DNA from: Porodaedalea pini
Lineage: Eukaryota > Basidiomycota > Agaricomycetes > Hymenochaetales > Hymenochaetaceae
Assembly (NCBI GenBank): GCA_002794775.1
Contig: NBAY01000002.1
Location: forward strand, 1,984,001-2,048,000
Length of the DNA: 64,000 nucleotides
Reading direction: 5' to 3'
The translations under genes were made by a program, and so were the position numbers. Positions within the stretch are counted from its first letter, which is position 1. Each line of letters starts with the position of its first letter. Under the pieces are notes generated by a model. It saw only the letters and a list, made by a program, of their open reading frames with translations, had not been told where the DNA came from and did not search any database. Below are positions 33,195-45,953 of the stretch, one piece after another.

Positions 33195-35197
33195 ATGTTC
33201 AGCTCTGCCCGCATTTGCCTACCCACCACCACCGGCGCAGCGCAACGGCGTGTGCCAACCGTCCTTGCCTCGTCATTTGCAGTCAGTTCATTCACTCGAC
33301 AATCTAGTCCCTGCATCTCATTTATTCTGCATGACAGACAGTTCGTAACGCACGTCGGTCGACGCCGCCGGAGCCTGATGAACCAGACATCTCTAGCAAT
33401 GTACGTACACGCACACGCATGCACTCCGTACTCGTACTTACATCCATCGCCCAGGATTTTATCCTCTCAATCCTACGGGCGAACCCTTCACTGAGAGACA
33501 CAAAATTGTACCTCCAGTCCTTCGGGCCCCGCGCTCGTCCGTCACAGCATGCAGCTGCACAGGCACCGGCTCCCTCCCTTCCCTTCCTACCAACGTCCCA
33601 AGATACCGTCAAAAGCACGCATGAGCCTCTACTTGACAATACGGTGGCGACCTCCATCCTTGACCCAGTCTATAGGCGTACAGCGTTGGTCAAAATCCAG
33701 GGGCCGTTTACCAATCGCCAGCTCGAGAGTGTCGCGAAGGGCTTAGTCTACCTGGAGAAGCTTGGTCTTACGAGCGTCATCGTCATCGAGCTCGACGACT
33801 GGGTCAGAGGAGAGCCAGGAGAGAAGGCAAGAGCCATTGACGAAGTGATGCGGGTCGTTTCTGCGCTGGAAAGCCAAGGCGCCTTGGCCCGACCCATTTT
33901 GCAGAACATCGTCAGACTGGGCCCTGACGAAAGCGAATCCGATGAGAACATTCATGGTGATATTCCCATCCCAGAAGCGCATACCTTACCGCATGATCTT
34001 GTCGCCATTCGCTCAGCGCTGCGTGCTGGTGAAATTCCAGTCCTTCCACCGATCGCTCTGGACTCGTTCTGTCGCTCAGTGCGGATTCATTCGAGCGACG
34101 TGTTGGGCGCTCTTGCGAAAGGTATGGCAAAGGCTGCCGAATCTCCGAACTTGGGAGCTTCGAGCTCGTCAGCCAACTCCAGCAGCGCTTCAGGCGAAGG
34201 CGAAGATGTCTCGAACGATGTGGACCTGACTCCTCTGCGGCTCATGATTATAAACAAGGAGGGCGGCGTTCCATCCTATGCGCGTGAAGGCCTTCCTCAT
34301 CTTCTTGTGAATTTAACAGCAGAATATAGTCATATTGACGAGACATTCCATCCTTCGTGGTATTCTTCGCATCCTACCGCGCTCGAGAACCTTGCTCTTG
34401 CGCGCGTATGTCTCTCTTACATGCCTCCCTCTTCCTCAGCAATTATGGTCTCCCATCGATCTCCGAAGTCACTCATCGGGAACCTGATCACGAACAAACC
34501 TCAGCTCAGCTCGAGTCTTCCGCACGCTCTCTTACAAGGGAACGGCAAACTGATGCCGCATACGCCGACGCTCCTGCGTAGAGGCATGCCCGTGCGCGTC
34601 ATCAACCACGCCACAGAACTCGACCGCGGAAAGCTCACAGCGCTGTTAGAAAGCTCCTTCCGGCGTACCCTGGACGCAGACGCTTATTTCCGCCGGCTCG
34701 AGGAGCGCCTTGACTTCGCCATCATAGCAGGGGACTACGCAGGTGCCGCGATTGTCACGAACGAGCCGCCAAGCGCAGCCGCAGGGACGAACACGGAGCC
34801 TATCGCGTACCTCGACAAGTTCGCAGTGCGTCCAGAGAACCAGGGCGACGGGACAGTCGACTTCCTGTGGGTCGCGTTGCATGACGAGTCATATGGACTC
34901 GGGCTCTCGTACGCGGCGAATCCGAACGGCGGGAAGGAGGGCCGCGGCGAGGGGCGCGACCTCGTCTGGCGCTCGCGTGCCGACAACCCAGTCAATAAAT
35001 GGTACTTTGAACGCAGCACTGGCCACCTGCGCATCGGTAAATGGGTGATGTTCTGGTGCGACGCGGAGAAGCGGCTCAAAATCGAGGAGGGTCGGCGCGG
35101 CTACGCGGGCCTTAGCAAGGTGGAGGATTGGGAACAGGGCAGGCTGTCTGTGTGGGCCAACTCTATCGCGGATATCCCGTCCAGCTGGTCAGCTTGA
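33195..35197 (+). CDS. ARG2: Mitochondrial N-acetylglutamate synthase (amino-acid acetyltransferase)
   Basis: This enzyme makes N-acetylglutamate from glutamate and acetyl-CoA, the first step of arginine synthesis in the mitochondrial matrix. Two exons (33195-33404 and 33455-35197) give 650 residues. The N-terminus is rich in Arg and Ser without acidic residues (MFSSARICLPTTTGAAQRR), as a matrix presequence should be. DFILSILRANPSLRDTKLYL opens the mature part, as in Neurospora arg-14. A degenerate amino-acid-kinase-like domain follows (VKIQGPFTNRQLESVAKGLV). The C-terminal acetyltransferase domain has AYLDKFAVRPENQGDGTVDF and the highly conserved RADNPVNKWYFERSTGHLR. The last frame-correct donor, after the Tyr codon at 33404, is my choice of splice. 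Ser/Gly-rich insertions near residue 290 are lineage-specific. Confidence 0.92.
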
Positions 35198-35548
35198 CCT
35201 AAGCTACTATACTTGCATCTCTTCGTACCTTCTCTTTCGTCTTTCCCCTTGTTTTGCCTCGTTCCATTGTTTATGGAAATTTCTGACATCAATCCAATTG
35301 CAAAAACAGATGCCATTGTTGTACTTTTATCAAACTAAAAGCATGTAGAATCGAAAGCATTGCGAAAGCATACGTGATAGAGCCATAATGCATACGTGAT
35401 CATCCGAGTCATTACATGCAAATGCAGAGGGGTTAGGGAGGTATGTGTCGCAGGGCGTGAAAATGAGGTGAGTTGACATCCGTGTGATAAAGGAGTAATA
35501 AAAAAGAATGTAAGTGAAGAGAGATATGTTGCCAGATGGTTTGCGAGA
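35198..35548. other. Convergent 3' intergenic region
   Basis: These 351 bases separate the NAGS stop from the stop of a minus-strand gene, so they should hold two 3' untranslated regions. A near-repeat of GCATACGTGAT occurs at about 35368-35402. No gene is seen. Confidence 0.4.
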
Positions 35549-37221
35549 TCACTTCAAACGGTTCTGCGCCTTGTTTCGAGTGGACCTGCGCTGTGGGGGC
35601 GCCCGCACAGGCTTGGAAGGCAGAGGAAGTCCAGGAATAGAAGATGCGTCGCTGGTGCGCGGAGAGACGGTGTTCTCCGTATTAGAGAGTGAGCTTGTCC
35701 GGAGAGATTTAGTCTGCAACGCGCTGTCCTCGCGCCTCCAAGGCATGTACGGCTTGTCCTCCTCCACAACTGCCTTCGCGCACGCCTTGACGCCGCGCAG
35801 GACCCTGTCACGGAACCCGTGTGCAATCCACCGGTCGAGGTTGCGCAGCACGATGAAGACGGAGAGGATGTCCGCAGGCTTGTGCAGATCCCATTCGAAG
35901 AAGTCGGACGCGTCAACTAGGGGCTGCGTATATGCTGTTGACCGCGAAGCTGCAGATGGAGACAAGGCGCCGTCCTCGCGCTCTGCTTCCTCGATGGCAG
36001 TGGGACCCGGGTATGCCGCAGAGAGTACTTTCTGCAAATGAAAGAGAAGATGGTGAGTTAGCTTTGGACTCGAGCTCGAAGCTGTAATGCTCACAGGATG
36101 CTTGCCCTCCTGAAAACACCAGTCCACATGCGCCTTCACCTTCGCATCCGCCCATATAAGGCCAAACACAGGTGCATCTATGCGCAGCGAATGAAGTTGG
36201 CGCTGAGTAGCAGCACACGCCATCCTGTTCTGGCGAAATGCGTGTTCGAGCGACTCATAGCTGGGCTTCTTGTCTTCCATAAACGCTCCAACAAACTCGA
36301 ACATAGGTGTGGCTTGGGGCCGCGTTGCTGGTGTCGCCTGGTAGCGGAACGTGCCCTCGCCGTCATGTCCACAGGTGCGCTTTGTGGAAGCATGCTCGTT
36401 AATGCGGTTGTAAGCTGAGCTTCTAGTTTGCGAGAGCTTCTGCAAGGCGGAGGCTCGGATGAACATAGAACCATCCGGGACAATGACCTTTGTGTTAATA
36501 ATGCGTTGAGAGGACTGGGGTATGGGCTTTTTGGTAGGGATATGTTGCGGTAATTGAATGCTGCATTGATTCCTGACAAAGAACAAAGACAATTAACAAG
36601 GTGATTGTTAAGTTCTCTGAGAATCTGAGAATGGAAATACCGATATGAGCACTCCCGCATAGCCGGACTGCGCAGAAGATTGTACACGTTGGAAGCAAAG
36701 TCGGCCTCGGACCACCGCTCCTTTGTCTCCTTCACCCGCATAAGCTGACTCCAAGCCAGGAAGACAGTGCCGAGCTCCAAGAGACAGTCATCGACCTTTT
36801 TCACCTTGTCCGAAAAGAGACTCGGAGTTTTTCGCTGGGCCTTGAGCAGAAACTTGTGCATTCCTGGTGCAAGTTTCTCGAGACGTTTATACGAATTAGA
36901 AGTCTGAAAGGAGGATTAAGTAACGCGGGTTACGTGTAAGAACGCGTCTTACCTTCGTTACTAGGCTGGCGGGCAGTTTGCCTTTGACATCGAATACGGA
37001 AAGAACGTCACTTTTCAAAGACTCGGGTAGGTCGGAGAACGCGACCTGTTCACAGCCGTTGTAGGAAGACCAGGTCTCGAAGGTCTTGACATTTTTTGCG
37101 ATTCTGGAAGAGAGTTATATGATATTTCAACTCGCGCACGCATGGGTACGCACTCAGAGGCAGAAATGGATCTGTTGGCAGGTGATGAAGATTTTTCCTT
37201 TGGAACCAAGCTTTTGGGCAT
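35549..37221 (-). CDS. Unknown conserved-looking protein
   Basis: I do not recognise a family. A coherent minus-strand gene can be read from the ATG at 37221 with exons near 37221-37155, 37107-36954, 36905-36640, 36573-36097 and 36032-35549, separated by short GT..AG introns. The first part is helical and charged, with SLVTKTSNSYKRLEKLAPG and LLELGTVFLAWSQLMRVKET. The middle contains FEFVGAFMEDKKPSYESLEH and RIDAPVFGLIWADAKVKAHV, a segment with well-spaced hydrophobics that looks globular. A later segment reads ILSVFIVLRNLDRWIAHGFR. The C-terminus is Ser/Pro/Arg-rich and ends in a basic cluster (RRSTRNKAQNRLK). There is no signal peptide or membrane segment. Use of the same small introns as neighbours and long open exons argue that it is a real gene. 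Confidence 0.7.
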
Positions 37222-38001
37222 GCTGGCAACAAGTAATGGGTGTCGCTGAGATGGTGTAAAGTGGTAAATCGCGTATGGCGAAAGAGGGTGAAGAGAAAGA
37301 TGGTAGTTGGTATGTTTTTGTTGTTTCGTCGCGTAGAATGTGGACGCTGCCTTTGAGCGAGGAGGGACGCGTCGCGGTGGTAGTAAAAGGCAGCAGAGCC
37401 AGAGAGCGCGTCGCGTCGATCCTGTTGGTTTTCTTCCGTTGAATTAGACTTCAAACTCCGCCCACTTGCCGATCACCTGGCCACCGGATTCAATTTTCAA
37501 TGAACAGAAAACTGAATTTCAGATCATGCTGCGTTCATTAATTGTGATGTTGACTGCGGGACGGACACAGTGGAAGACAAGCAATATTAATATCTCTACC
37601 AGACATTTGTCATCAAACGATGAAGATGGACTAAAGATGAGCTCAAGATCAATTCAGATAAGTGTACGAGTAGGAGTTTATATACTGTTTAAGAGAGTTT
37701 AACTCGTTGTCGGTCCACTTTACTTGTCGTGTTGTATGCACATCTGAAGTCTGAAGATATGAACTCTTCAACGAAGTTCAAGTTGTTGAAAGAAAGGCTA
37801 GGGTAGCAACAAGCTTGTAGCCAATGAGTGCTTAGCTGGGATCGACGGCAACCCGAAGATAACAAATTAGGAGAACTTACAGTAAGCGAAAATTGCTAGT
37901 AACTGCCTGAAACGGAAAGAGCGATTTTCGGGGCGCACACAGTCGGTACTTGTTTTGCCCCCTCTTGTTTGTCTCCATCTATTTCCCTCCGTCTGCCCCC
38001 C
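37222..38001. promoter_or_regulatory. Divergent intergenic region (unknown gene / KRE6)
   Basis: These 780 bases lie between divergent start codons and should contain both promoters. The last 60 bases before the KRE6 start are pyrimidine-rich, a common feature of fungal core promoters and leaders. I see no named element. Confidence 0.4.
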
Positions 38002-40514
38002 ATGTCCTCTGCTGGCCGACGCCTATACGATAGCGCTGACCCAAGCACTCCGGCGTCGACCACAAATCTCCTCTCCCCTTCCTCAAGGGGTCCGGCGTCC
38101 GGCGTGCAGGCCACGTTCGCTCAAGGGCCTCCTAGTCTTCGCACCCAATCATCCTCTCTTTCCCTCGTGCGTTTTCCGCTCTTGCACCCCGTGCTTTCAT
38201 CTTACGCTTTTTTCCTGGCTGTTATTAGAACGAGACTCCATACGCAGCTGCCAATGCGTCTTCACAGGCCTCTGTCGCCCCCTCCATTTCTGACAAGGTC
38301 CGTGCAATTGCAATTGCATTCCGATCTGGCTACGCGCCGTACCGCTCATGCCTCTCGCACCTAGTTTTCCCTGTCCCCTGATCCTTCCTCATGGGGTGCC
38401 GAGATTGAACCGAGCTTCGTAGAGCCGGACGACTACCTGCACAACCCCGATCCACGCAGGGACAGAAGGATTGATAAGGGCGGATCTGTGTTCACCGGCC
38501 GTGGTTTGATGAATTTGGGTTGTCTGGTGAGCAGCTTTCACTATGTCATGACAATGATCGTCGCGTGGTCTGATAAGATACGTCCCGCATCCTGCAGCTG
38601 GTTCTAGGCGCGGGCCTACTCACTCTCTTGTAAGTCTATATGCTAACGACAACTCTATTCGACGCGTGCATCAGGTAGCTGACGTGCGATCTTTTTTCAC
38701 ATACAGTGCTGGCTATCCTTTAATATCACACTTCACCAAAAAGGAGCTGACTACCCTTGGCGGCTTCAATATCGGCGGCACCAATGCGTCTGGTCAAATA
38801 GCGGAAATAGGCAACTTCGGTTTGATTGACAAGGACACGCCTTCGGATGTGTACACCAAGCAATCGTACATTGACGGATCCACATTGGAACTAGTCTTTT
38901 CGGACGAGTTCAACACGGACGGCCGCTCTTTCTACCCCGGAGACGACCCGTATTGGGAAGCAGTCGACCTTCACTACTGGGGAACGAACAACTTAGAATG
39001 GTGAGTTTCTTTCCAATTGATCGTGCGTGATTATGTGTTGAGAATGCGACGTTAGGTATGACCCTGCGGCAATCACGACAAAGGATGGCGCGCTCGAAAT
39101 CACATTATCGGCGAAAGAAACTCATAGCCTGGACTATCAAGGAGGCATGATGAGTACCTGGAACAAGTTCTGCTTCACCGGCGGACTGCTCGAAGTGAAT
39201 GTCTCTCTTCCTGGCACGAACAATATCCTGTACGTGTTCAATTTTAATATCCAGTAGCGTATCTGACTTCTGAGTTTGACGTACTAGTGGTCTGTGGCCT
39301 GCGGTGTAAGTGATTTTTTGTCTCTCGCGTTTTGCGAGGCATATTTATATTTACATCCTCACAGATGGGCGATGGGTAATCTTGGTCGTGCTGGCTATGG
39401 TGCCTCTCTTGACGGAATGTGGCCCTACACGTATGATGCCTGTGACGTCGGCACTGCTCCGAATCAGACACTCAATGGACTGCCTGTTGCGTGAGTATTA
39501 ATTACATTGTTTCCGCACGTTATGCTAACGCCTTTTACTTTAACAGCGCCACGGAGAATGGTGACACTGGTTACGGTGGCGTCCTTTCTTACCTTCCAGG
39601 TCAGCGTCTGTCACGATGCACGTGCCCAGGCGAATCGCATCCTGGTCCTATGCACTCCGATGGCAGTTATGTCGGCCGTGCCGCTCCTGAAATTGATGTC
39701 TTCGAGGCCCAGATCAGTGACGGCTCGGGCCAGGTATCCCAATCGGGCCAATGGGCGCCCTTCAATGAGGCATATCAATGGTTCAACACATCTGAAAACC
39801 TCATCATAACCGACCCATCGATCACAGAGCTAAACACATATATGGGAGGTGTTTATCAACAGGCAACCTCCGGTGTAACCGAAACAGACCAGGACTGCTA
39901 CGAGCTCGAAAAGGGCTGCTTTAGCATCTACGGCTTCGAGTACAAGCCAGGGTTTGATGACGCGTAAGTACTGGACTGTGAAGAACTAATCATGACCGCT
40001 GATAACGTCCATTCTGTAGATATATCGGCTGGATTTCAGATGCCAAACTTGCTTGGCGCCTCAACGCAGGAGGCATGGCGGCGGATACCGCGGTAGAAAT
40101 ATCCGACCGTCCTATTCCCCAAGAACCTATGGTGCGCTTCAGCGAATGTCCTCGTTCTACATGGTTCTGATTTGTCTGCGATTCACTTTAGTACATCCTA
40201 GCGAACTTGGGCATGTCAAGGAATTTCGGAACAGTCGATCTCGAACACCTGACATTCCCGACGAGCATGCGGATAGATTATGTTCGTGTCTACCAGCGTT
40301 CAGACTCTAAGAACATCGGCTGTGACCCCCCAGACTTCCCTACTGCAGCCTACATCAACCAGTATGCGCCAGTTTCTCTCACATCCAGACCGCGACCTAA
40401 TAACGTCTTTTTTACTCAAGGTATCTCGAAGCCTACACTGACCCGAACATTACGACATGGGTTGATGGCTTTGGGCAGCCATTCCCTAAGAGCAAGTTCC
40501 TCAGTGAATGCTAG
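38002..40514 (+). CDS. KRE6: KRE6/SKN1-type beta-glucan synthesis protein (GH16)
   Basis: A type II membrane protein needed for beta-1,6-glucan assembly in the secretory pathway. Residues 1-150 are a Ser/Pro-rich cytosolic tail, including [20 protein letters not shown], a segment conserved in fungal KRE6. A membrane anchor follows, [20 protein letters not shown], split by two introns at about 38525-38605 and 38631-38706. The lumenal GH16-like domain contains [59 protein letters not shown] and the catalytic-type motif PEIDVFEAQ. The end has [19 protein letters not shown] sequence, then [15 protein letters not shown] and a Cys-containing tail ending FLSEC. About nine introns of 50-70 bases are needed, for example near 39000-39055, 39230-39286, 39305-39363, 39491-39546, 39965-40020 and 40136-40191. 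Length is about 620 residues, normal for the family. Confidence 0.93.
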
Positions 40515-41020
40515 CCGCATGGTAGTCATGTCCGGCAATGAAAGATAGTGGTCAATTCGTGCTTCATTGGTTGCTTCGGTTAACTGGTCTAATCGGATGT
40601 TCGCCTTAACATTCATTCTAACACACTTTTTACCTTCATCACTGATACCCTGAGCACTGAGCTCAAGGGCTTTCTTAGCCATCATTCATATACCCTTCTT
40701 TGAGGATTGTCCGCTAGATATCTCCTGCGCGCCTCCTAGGCAAGGAGCACGGATACAGCGGAAACCCACCACTCGTTTATTTGGTCCGACATGCCGTTGC
40801 TGTTCCTGCTCCGATGGTGTCTCCACAGTTGGATGCAGCACATTGACTTTGTATTAAGGTCCTTTCGTTCTTTGTTTCGTCGCTCGTTACCTTGCTTGTG
40901 TACAACGTCTGTTCGTATAATACAAAATGGAGCCTAATAACTCAGTGTGAATAATTCTACAATGCAAATCCCACCGCGAAATCCCAGAAAAAGAGATGGA
41001 ATAGCCAGGCTACTCTATGA
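40515..41020. other. Convergent 3' intergenic region
   Basis: These 506 bases lie between the KRE6 stop and the UBE2O stop. They should hold both 3' untranslated regions. An 89-codon frame on the minus strand overlapping the KRE6 end is antisense and unconvincing. No gene is recognised. Confidence 0.45.
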
Positions 41021-44000
41021 TTATGTTGACGCACTATTCGATACGGTAAATATGACCTCTAACTTATCGAGAGTTCTAGTGAGGGGGATTATTCCTCCTC
41101 CAGTCAGCCGCGGTACGGCGAGGTCACTGCTTTCGTCATCCGACTCCTTCGTTACTCTGCTTTTTTCGATGAGGTCACGCGAGCTCTTAATGACCTTTGC
41201 GAGCTTGCCACGAGTGATGTAGATGTCCTGAATGACGTCTTGCAAGCTGCCTACAGGGATTTCGAGTGCCCGACGAACGAAGCCGCGAGAAAGGACGTAG
41301 GCCTTCTCATTGTACAGCCTAGAATTCACCTTCCCCTCGTCTGTACCTCGCCATTTCTCATAAGCAGGTTCACAGAACCATCTGAAGCCCACCAGATGAT
41401 TTAAGCGGGCGGATCACGAAGCATAAATCTTGCTCAAAATACTTACGGTTCTTTCACGAGCACGAGACCTTGAATCGACACGAAGGCTTGAAGAAGAGAA
41501 GATCTTGTAGGACTCCAGGATTCATTGCGATCTCCTGCCCAAGTTCCCAGGATTGAGAGGCACACCTTTCCTTCCTCATAAAGGTTCGGGTTGACTCGAC
41601 CGTTTCCTAGCAAAGATTCAGTGTGGAACACAAAGAAAGCACAGGAAAGCTTACCGTTTGTCCAGCTAAGGAAGTGGGCGATGGGTGGGCTTTGAGGAAA
41701 ATTCGCATCAAGCCTCCAGTCTATCACAAACGGCGCGTCTTCGTACGGCGTATTTTCTGGACCAATGATCAAGCTCCTTAGCAAATCCGTACGGTCTTCG
41801 TAAGTTCGAATGATGATTGATTCTGATAAACCCTGTCAGAAGTAATGCATATAAACAAACCACGGATTCTTCTTTACCTGGCAAACTCGATGAAAGAGCA
41901 CGATACTCCTTTGAAAGACGTGCCAGGAACTGTCTCGAAGGTTGGCCCGCGGGAGTGCTAAGGAATGCATGATCTGGAGGCGCAGACGCGAGTATGTCAA
42001 ATCGTTTCCACGACGGTGTTGAGGATTCCTCGAATGCCTCTTCTGGCTCGACCTCCGTTGCAACATTATTCGCCACGGGAGCCTCAACAGTCGCCGTTTC
42101 AGGTCTAGGTGTTGAGCAAGCCAATGGTGCAATATCATCATCTTCCTCTCCAGCAGATGGCCAGGCTCCTGGAACTACCCCGTTGGTATCTGCAGTAGAA
42201 CTGGCATCGAAGGTTTCGTCGACGATGATTGGTTCTGCCTCAGAACCCAGGTCGTTCATGACTTCATCCTCATCATCCTCTACCCACTCGTCCTCGTCCC
42301 CACCTACATATTGCTGCCACCGGCCGTCTTCCGTCTGCACCTCATATGGTCTCCCGTCGTCATGACCAAACTCATCTTCACTGTGGCCTTCAGAAAGCTC
42401 ATCCCCCCAAAGGTCTTCGAGCTGTTCTAGGCCGTCATTGAGCCTAGTAAGACGTTCCAAGGGAACATCCACTTTGCTGAGGTCAGGAAGCGTAACCTCC
42501 ACCAGGCCAGTCAAATGAAGCTACATTTACATTGCTGTGAGCATAAGTCATCAAGAGTCGTCGACAAAAAAAAAAACAGACATCTGTAACTTCACCGAAC
42601 CAACCTATCCTACCATCCTCTGGAATGGGTCTCTTGATTCTACCCTCGACAGTACGTTCGGTTTGTTGTGCGATCCGCTGACCGATTGCGTCCAGTTCCT
42701 TCCTCCATCCCGAAAAGTTGCCGTTCTCGTCCTCAGCAAATGGTACTTCGTGTACCCATGCTTCTATTTCACCGATGCTAAAGATATGATAAGACTTCCG
42801 ATACTACCTCTGAATGCAAGGAAACATACCTTGGTACCATAGGCTTCAAGCATCCGTTTGTACTCCCCTCACGATGAATGAAGACCAAATCCCCTCTGCG
42901 AACGCCAAACCCTTCTTGGGGGTTGCTAACATTAGCATCTGTCCCATGAGGATCGAGCTCGAGTACTGAAACTAGTTCGCGACGACCATTGAATAACACA
43001 ATCTCTGCCGTTCGTTCTGCTGCGTTGACCGACTGGACAACAGCACCTTGCTTATCCTCCTCCGTCTTCCAGACAACATGATCTCCGGGCCTAATAAATT
43101 TAGCATCCACGATTCATTTGGCCATATTCACACTGAATGCTCACCAGCAATCGTATTCGTCAGGGTTTAGGTACGGCATGAGTTCGGTTGATCGAACCTT
43201 TTCCTTGGACCCGTCTTGCCATAACAAATCCACAGTTGTCTGCGTCTCGCATACGACAAAAGTTTCAACTTGTACGATTCCAGCCTTTTGATCCGCTTGG
43301 CCATGTGTAGTAAGAACAGTTTCTGGTACCTCCTTGAGGGTAAGACGGTCTCCGACTCGAGGCAGTTGATCGTTTATTCCACGCAGTAAAGTTAAATCAG
43401 AAATATTGGAACCGGTCCAGAACGTTCGGGGTCGCTGACGTTTTGCAGCCTCTTCGGGAGTGAGCTGCGTATGCATCGTCAAAAACATGCCCTCGGAAAA
43501 GAGGGCAGTGAAATACCATTTGATTTATTGCCATCCAGGCTACGCCGAATACAGTGTGCTTGACGGATACCACCAGGTCATTCGAGGAGGGCCGAAGGTC
43601 ACCCATAAAGTAGGACAATAGGCCCTGAATACCTTCTTCTGGAGGATTCGGCAATATATCCTGTCGAAGAAGGTTGGAATGGAGTGCACAGGCTGTCGAA
43701 AAAGACGCACGGATCCCCGCTCTCCAACAGCAAGATGCGCACTAACTTCCGGAAGGCGTACCAAAGAACCATCGGAGGTCTGAATGATCGACTCGTCGAA
43801 AAACTGACGGCAAAGTTAGCTTCATTTGATAATAAGAAAGCTGGTTTTAGACGCACGTCTTGGACTTGTCCTACCCAGTCGTTGTACACAACGAAGTCAC
43901 CCACTGCAATATCATCAAATTCCTTAACGTCATTCACAGTTTTCCAGTCCTCCAGCTAGGAAACATATTACCAGTAAGTAAGAATATATGCACCAGTAAT

Positions 44001-44612
44001 TTGAGTTTCACCTGAATGCCGCTGACCGCATGCGAGACCTTGGAAAAGGCATCCCTGTCAGTGATATCAATGTCGACTGCAATGATTTATCGACAGACCT
44101 TGAATTTGACTTCAGCTTTTGTAACAACGGCAGACTGCACGTCCTCGAATCTGCGCTTGCATATGTCTCCGGCCTTACGAGGAAATAATATGGGATCAGC
44201 AATGTCAAGGAAAGAATAAAATGGGTGGCCCTACCTGCATGGGCCGATCAACAAGTCTGAAAGAAGTCTCTGGAAGGATTTCGCGCAAGTTATTGGGGTA
44301 GAAGGAGACGCCAACTTCACCACGCTTAAGAGGGCGCAGAAGAGGGTCAACAGGTGGTCCTTGCATCTGCACATCGTCACTGTCGTGCCAGCAGCGCTAT
44401 GGTTTCGAAACAGAGAATAAGCCGTGGTAACATGATGCAGTGACGGTGTAGAATATCACCATTACAACTCCGTAATTGGATGAGTTAGACGGGTCATCGA
44501 CGCGCTGGACAATGTCCTCTCCGAAGAACTGATGATATGGTCAGTCAGAGAAGCTGAATACAGTATGCATGCCGACCTTAGTTCGCGCCTGCCTCTGAGC
44601 ATGATGGTTCAT
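41021..44612 (-). CDS. UBE2O: UBE2O-type E2/E3 hybrid ubiquitin-conjugating enzyme
   Basis: A large multi-exon gene for the UBE2O/UBC24-like class, E2 enzymes with long regulatory N-termini that can also act as E3s. The N-terminal part begins [11 protein letters not shown], continues through [12 protein letters not shown] and contains repeated small beta-barrel segments like those of human UBE2O, such as [48 protein letters not shown] and [20 protein letters not shown]. An acidic linker follows at about 42200-42450 ([17 protein letters not shown]). The UBC domain lies at about 41830-41400, with [26 protein letters not shown] and the active-site segment [13 protein letters not shown], where the Cys is catalytic. 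The C-terminal helix reads [15 protein letters not shown], as in UBE2O. The start is the first ATG in frame with the first block. Exact boundaries of some of the 13 or so introns are uncertain. Confidence 0.9.
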
Positions 44613-44809
44613 TACTGATGAAGGAGCTGCAATGAGGATCAGACCGCGATAGTTCTCCACTCTTCAAGCCTCTCATACATGACACGTGGATGAGTCATGC
44701 TTGACCTTTTTTTTCAATCTTTTTTTAATTCTTCTTCCGTATTGATCTCCGACAAAAAGAGTTACAAAGGACATACATCATGTATAGTTATCGGTAAAGA
44801 AACTGAAGG

Positions 44810-45751
44810 CTACGAGTATGAATGATCCACGAAGCTTTGACCCAACGATTCCGGACTTTCCTTCAACATATCATGATCTTCCTGAGATGCAGACAAAACT
44901 CTGTTGTTCAGCATCGTCTGGCTGAGATCATCTGTAGATAGGCTTGAAACAGTGGCAGGTTTATCTGAGGGTTTCCTCTGATCCGACGCGTCTTGGGAAG
45001 TCAACGATCGAAATATAGGCGCTCGTGAGGAGTGAAAGTCGTTGATAGAATGGGACAGAGTTTCTAACTGAGCACGCCACGCATAAGGCGATCTCTCGAG
45101 CAATCAATGGCTAAGCAGACGTACCTTTAGCATTACTGCATCGATTGCGTCCTTTCTCCCGTTGAATCGATCAGACAACTTGGCGAACTCGGCTGCTTTT
45201 GCAGCTTTTGCCTCGTCTTCCACATTAACTGCCTCATCTTCCGCTGCCTGCCCTACGCCGTACAGCCGATCATTCTCCCCCAATCTTTCCATCTGCGCAT
45301 GCATTCTGGCAATGTCACTCTGCAGATTGCGAATTTGGGCAAGATGTGTCCACAGGTCATCTTCTGCTTCTTCAAACTCGCCTGGGACCATGAGGCCGAT
45401 GCTCTGGCCATCAAACGGATCGTACACATTCTCAGGCAGTTCCCTGCTCCTAATTCCTGCAGGTGATGGACCCCCTAACGGTCCTGTTCCCTCTGGATTG
45501 GTGTTAGAAACGTCGGATGACCCTCCTGCAGCATGTAATTCCCGTAGTTCATCGTCGATCCGACTAATGACAGTATCATGCGGTGAATTCAGGGACAAGG
45601 AGCTCGCTTTTCGAGGATCTGAAGAGACCGCGGGATGGGCGCCGACGGAGTCACTGGTTGACCTCGGCCTAGAATTCAAAGGGAGACTGTCAACCCCATT
45701 CTTCTTGACATCCGACTCAGTAGCTTTCTCAGAGAACCAGTTGCCGAACAT
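44810..45751 (-). CDS. Unknown protein with a coiled-coil region
   Basis: I do not recognise a family. Two exons are likely: about 45751-45125, then about 45070-44810 after a short intron. The N-terminus (MFGNWFSEKATESD) is followed by a Ser-rich, low-complexity part. The most structured stretch is VPGEFEEAEDDLWTHLAQIR followed by LQSDIARMHAQMERLG, a predicted coiled coil near residues 125-165, then an Ala/Glu-rich helix and LSDRFNGRKDAIDAVMLK. The second exon has LETLSHSINDFHSSRAP and a Ser/Asp-rich tail. There is no membrane segment. It starts 202 bases from the divergent MOCS1 gene and lies just upstream of UBE2O on the same strand. Confidence 0.65.
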
Positions 45752-45953
45752 TGCATAGGGTGCAGAGATGTGTCTGTACAGTCACGAACGAGAGCAAGAG
45801 CAGAGTATGTGCGAGAGAGATGATTGGCCTGACCAGTTCCCCGTGATCGTCGTCCGAAGTTGGTAATGGCACGTACTCACACTGTCCTTAAGGGTCCTCG
45901 TCTACCGCGGTGGTGGACACAATGAAGGCCCTTCGAGTTTGCTATCAGCCGCG

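Noticed and set aside
35514..36041. A plus-strand frame of 175 codons
   Set aside because: It is antisense to the C-terminal exon of the unknown gene at 35549-37221, which has longer coherent exons.
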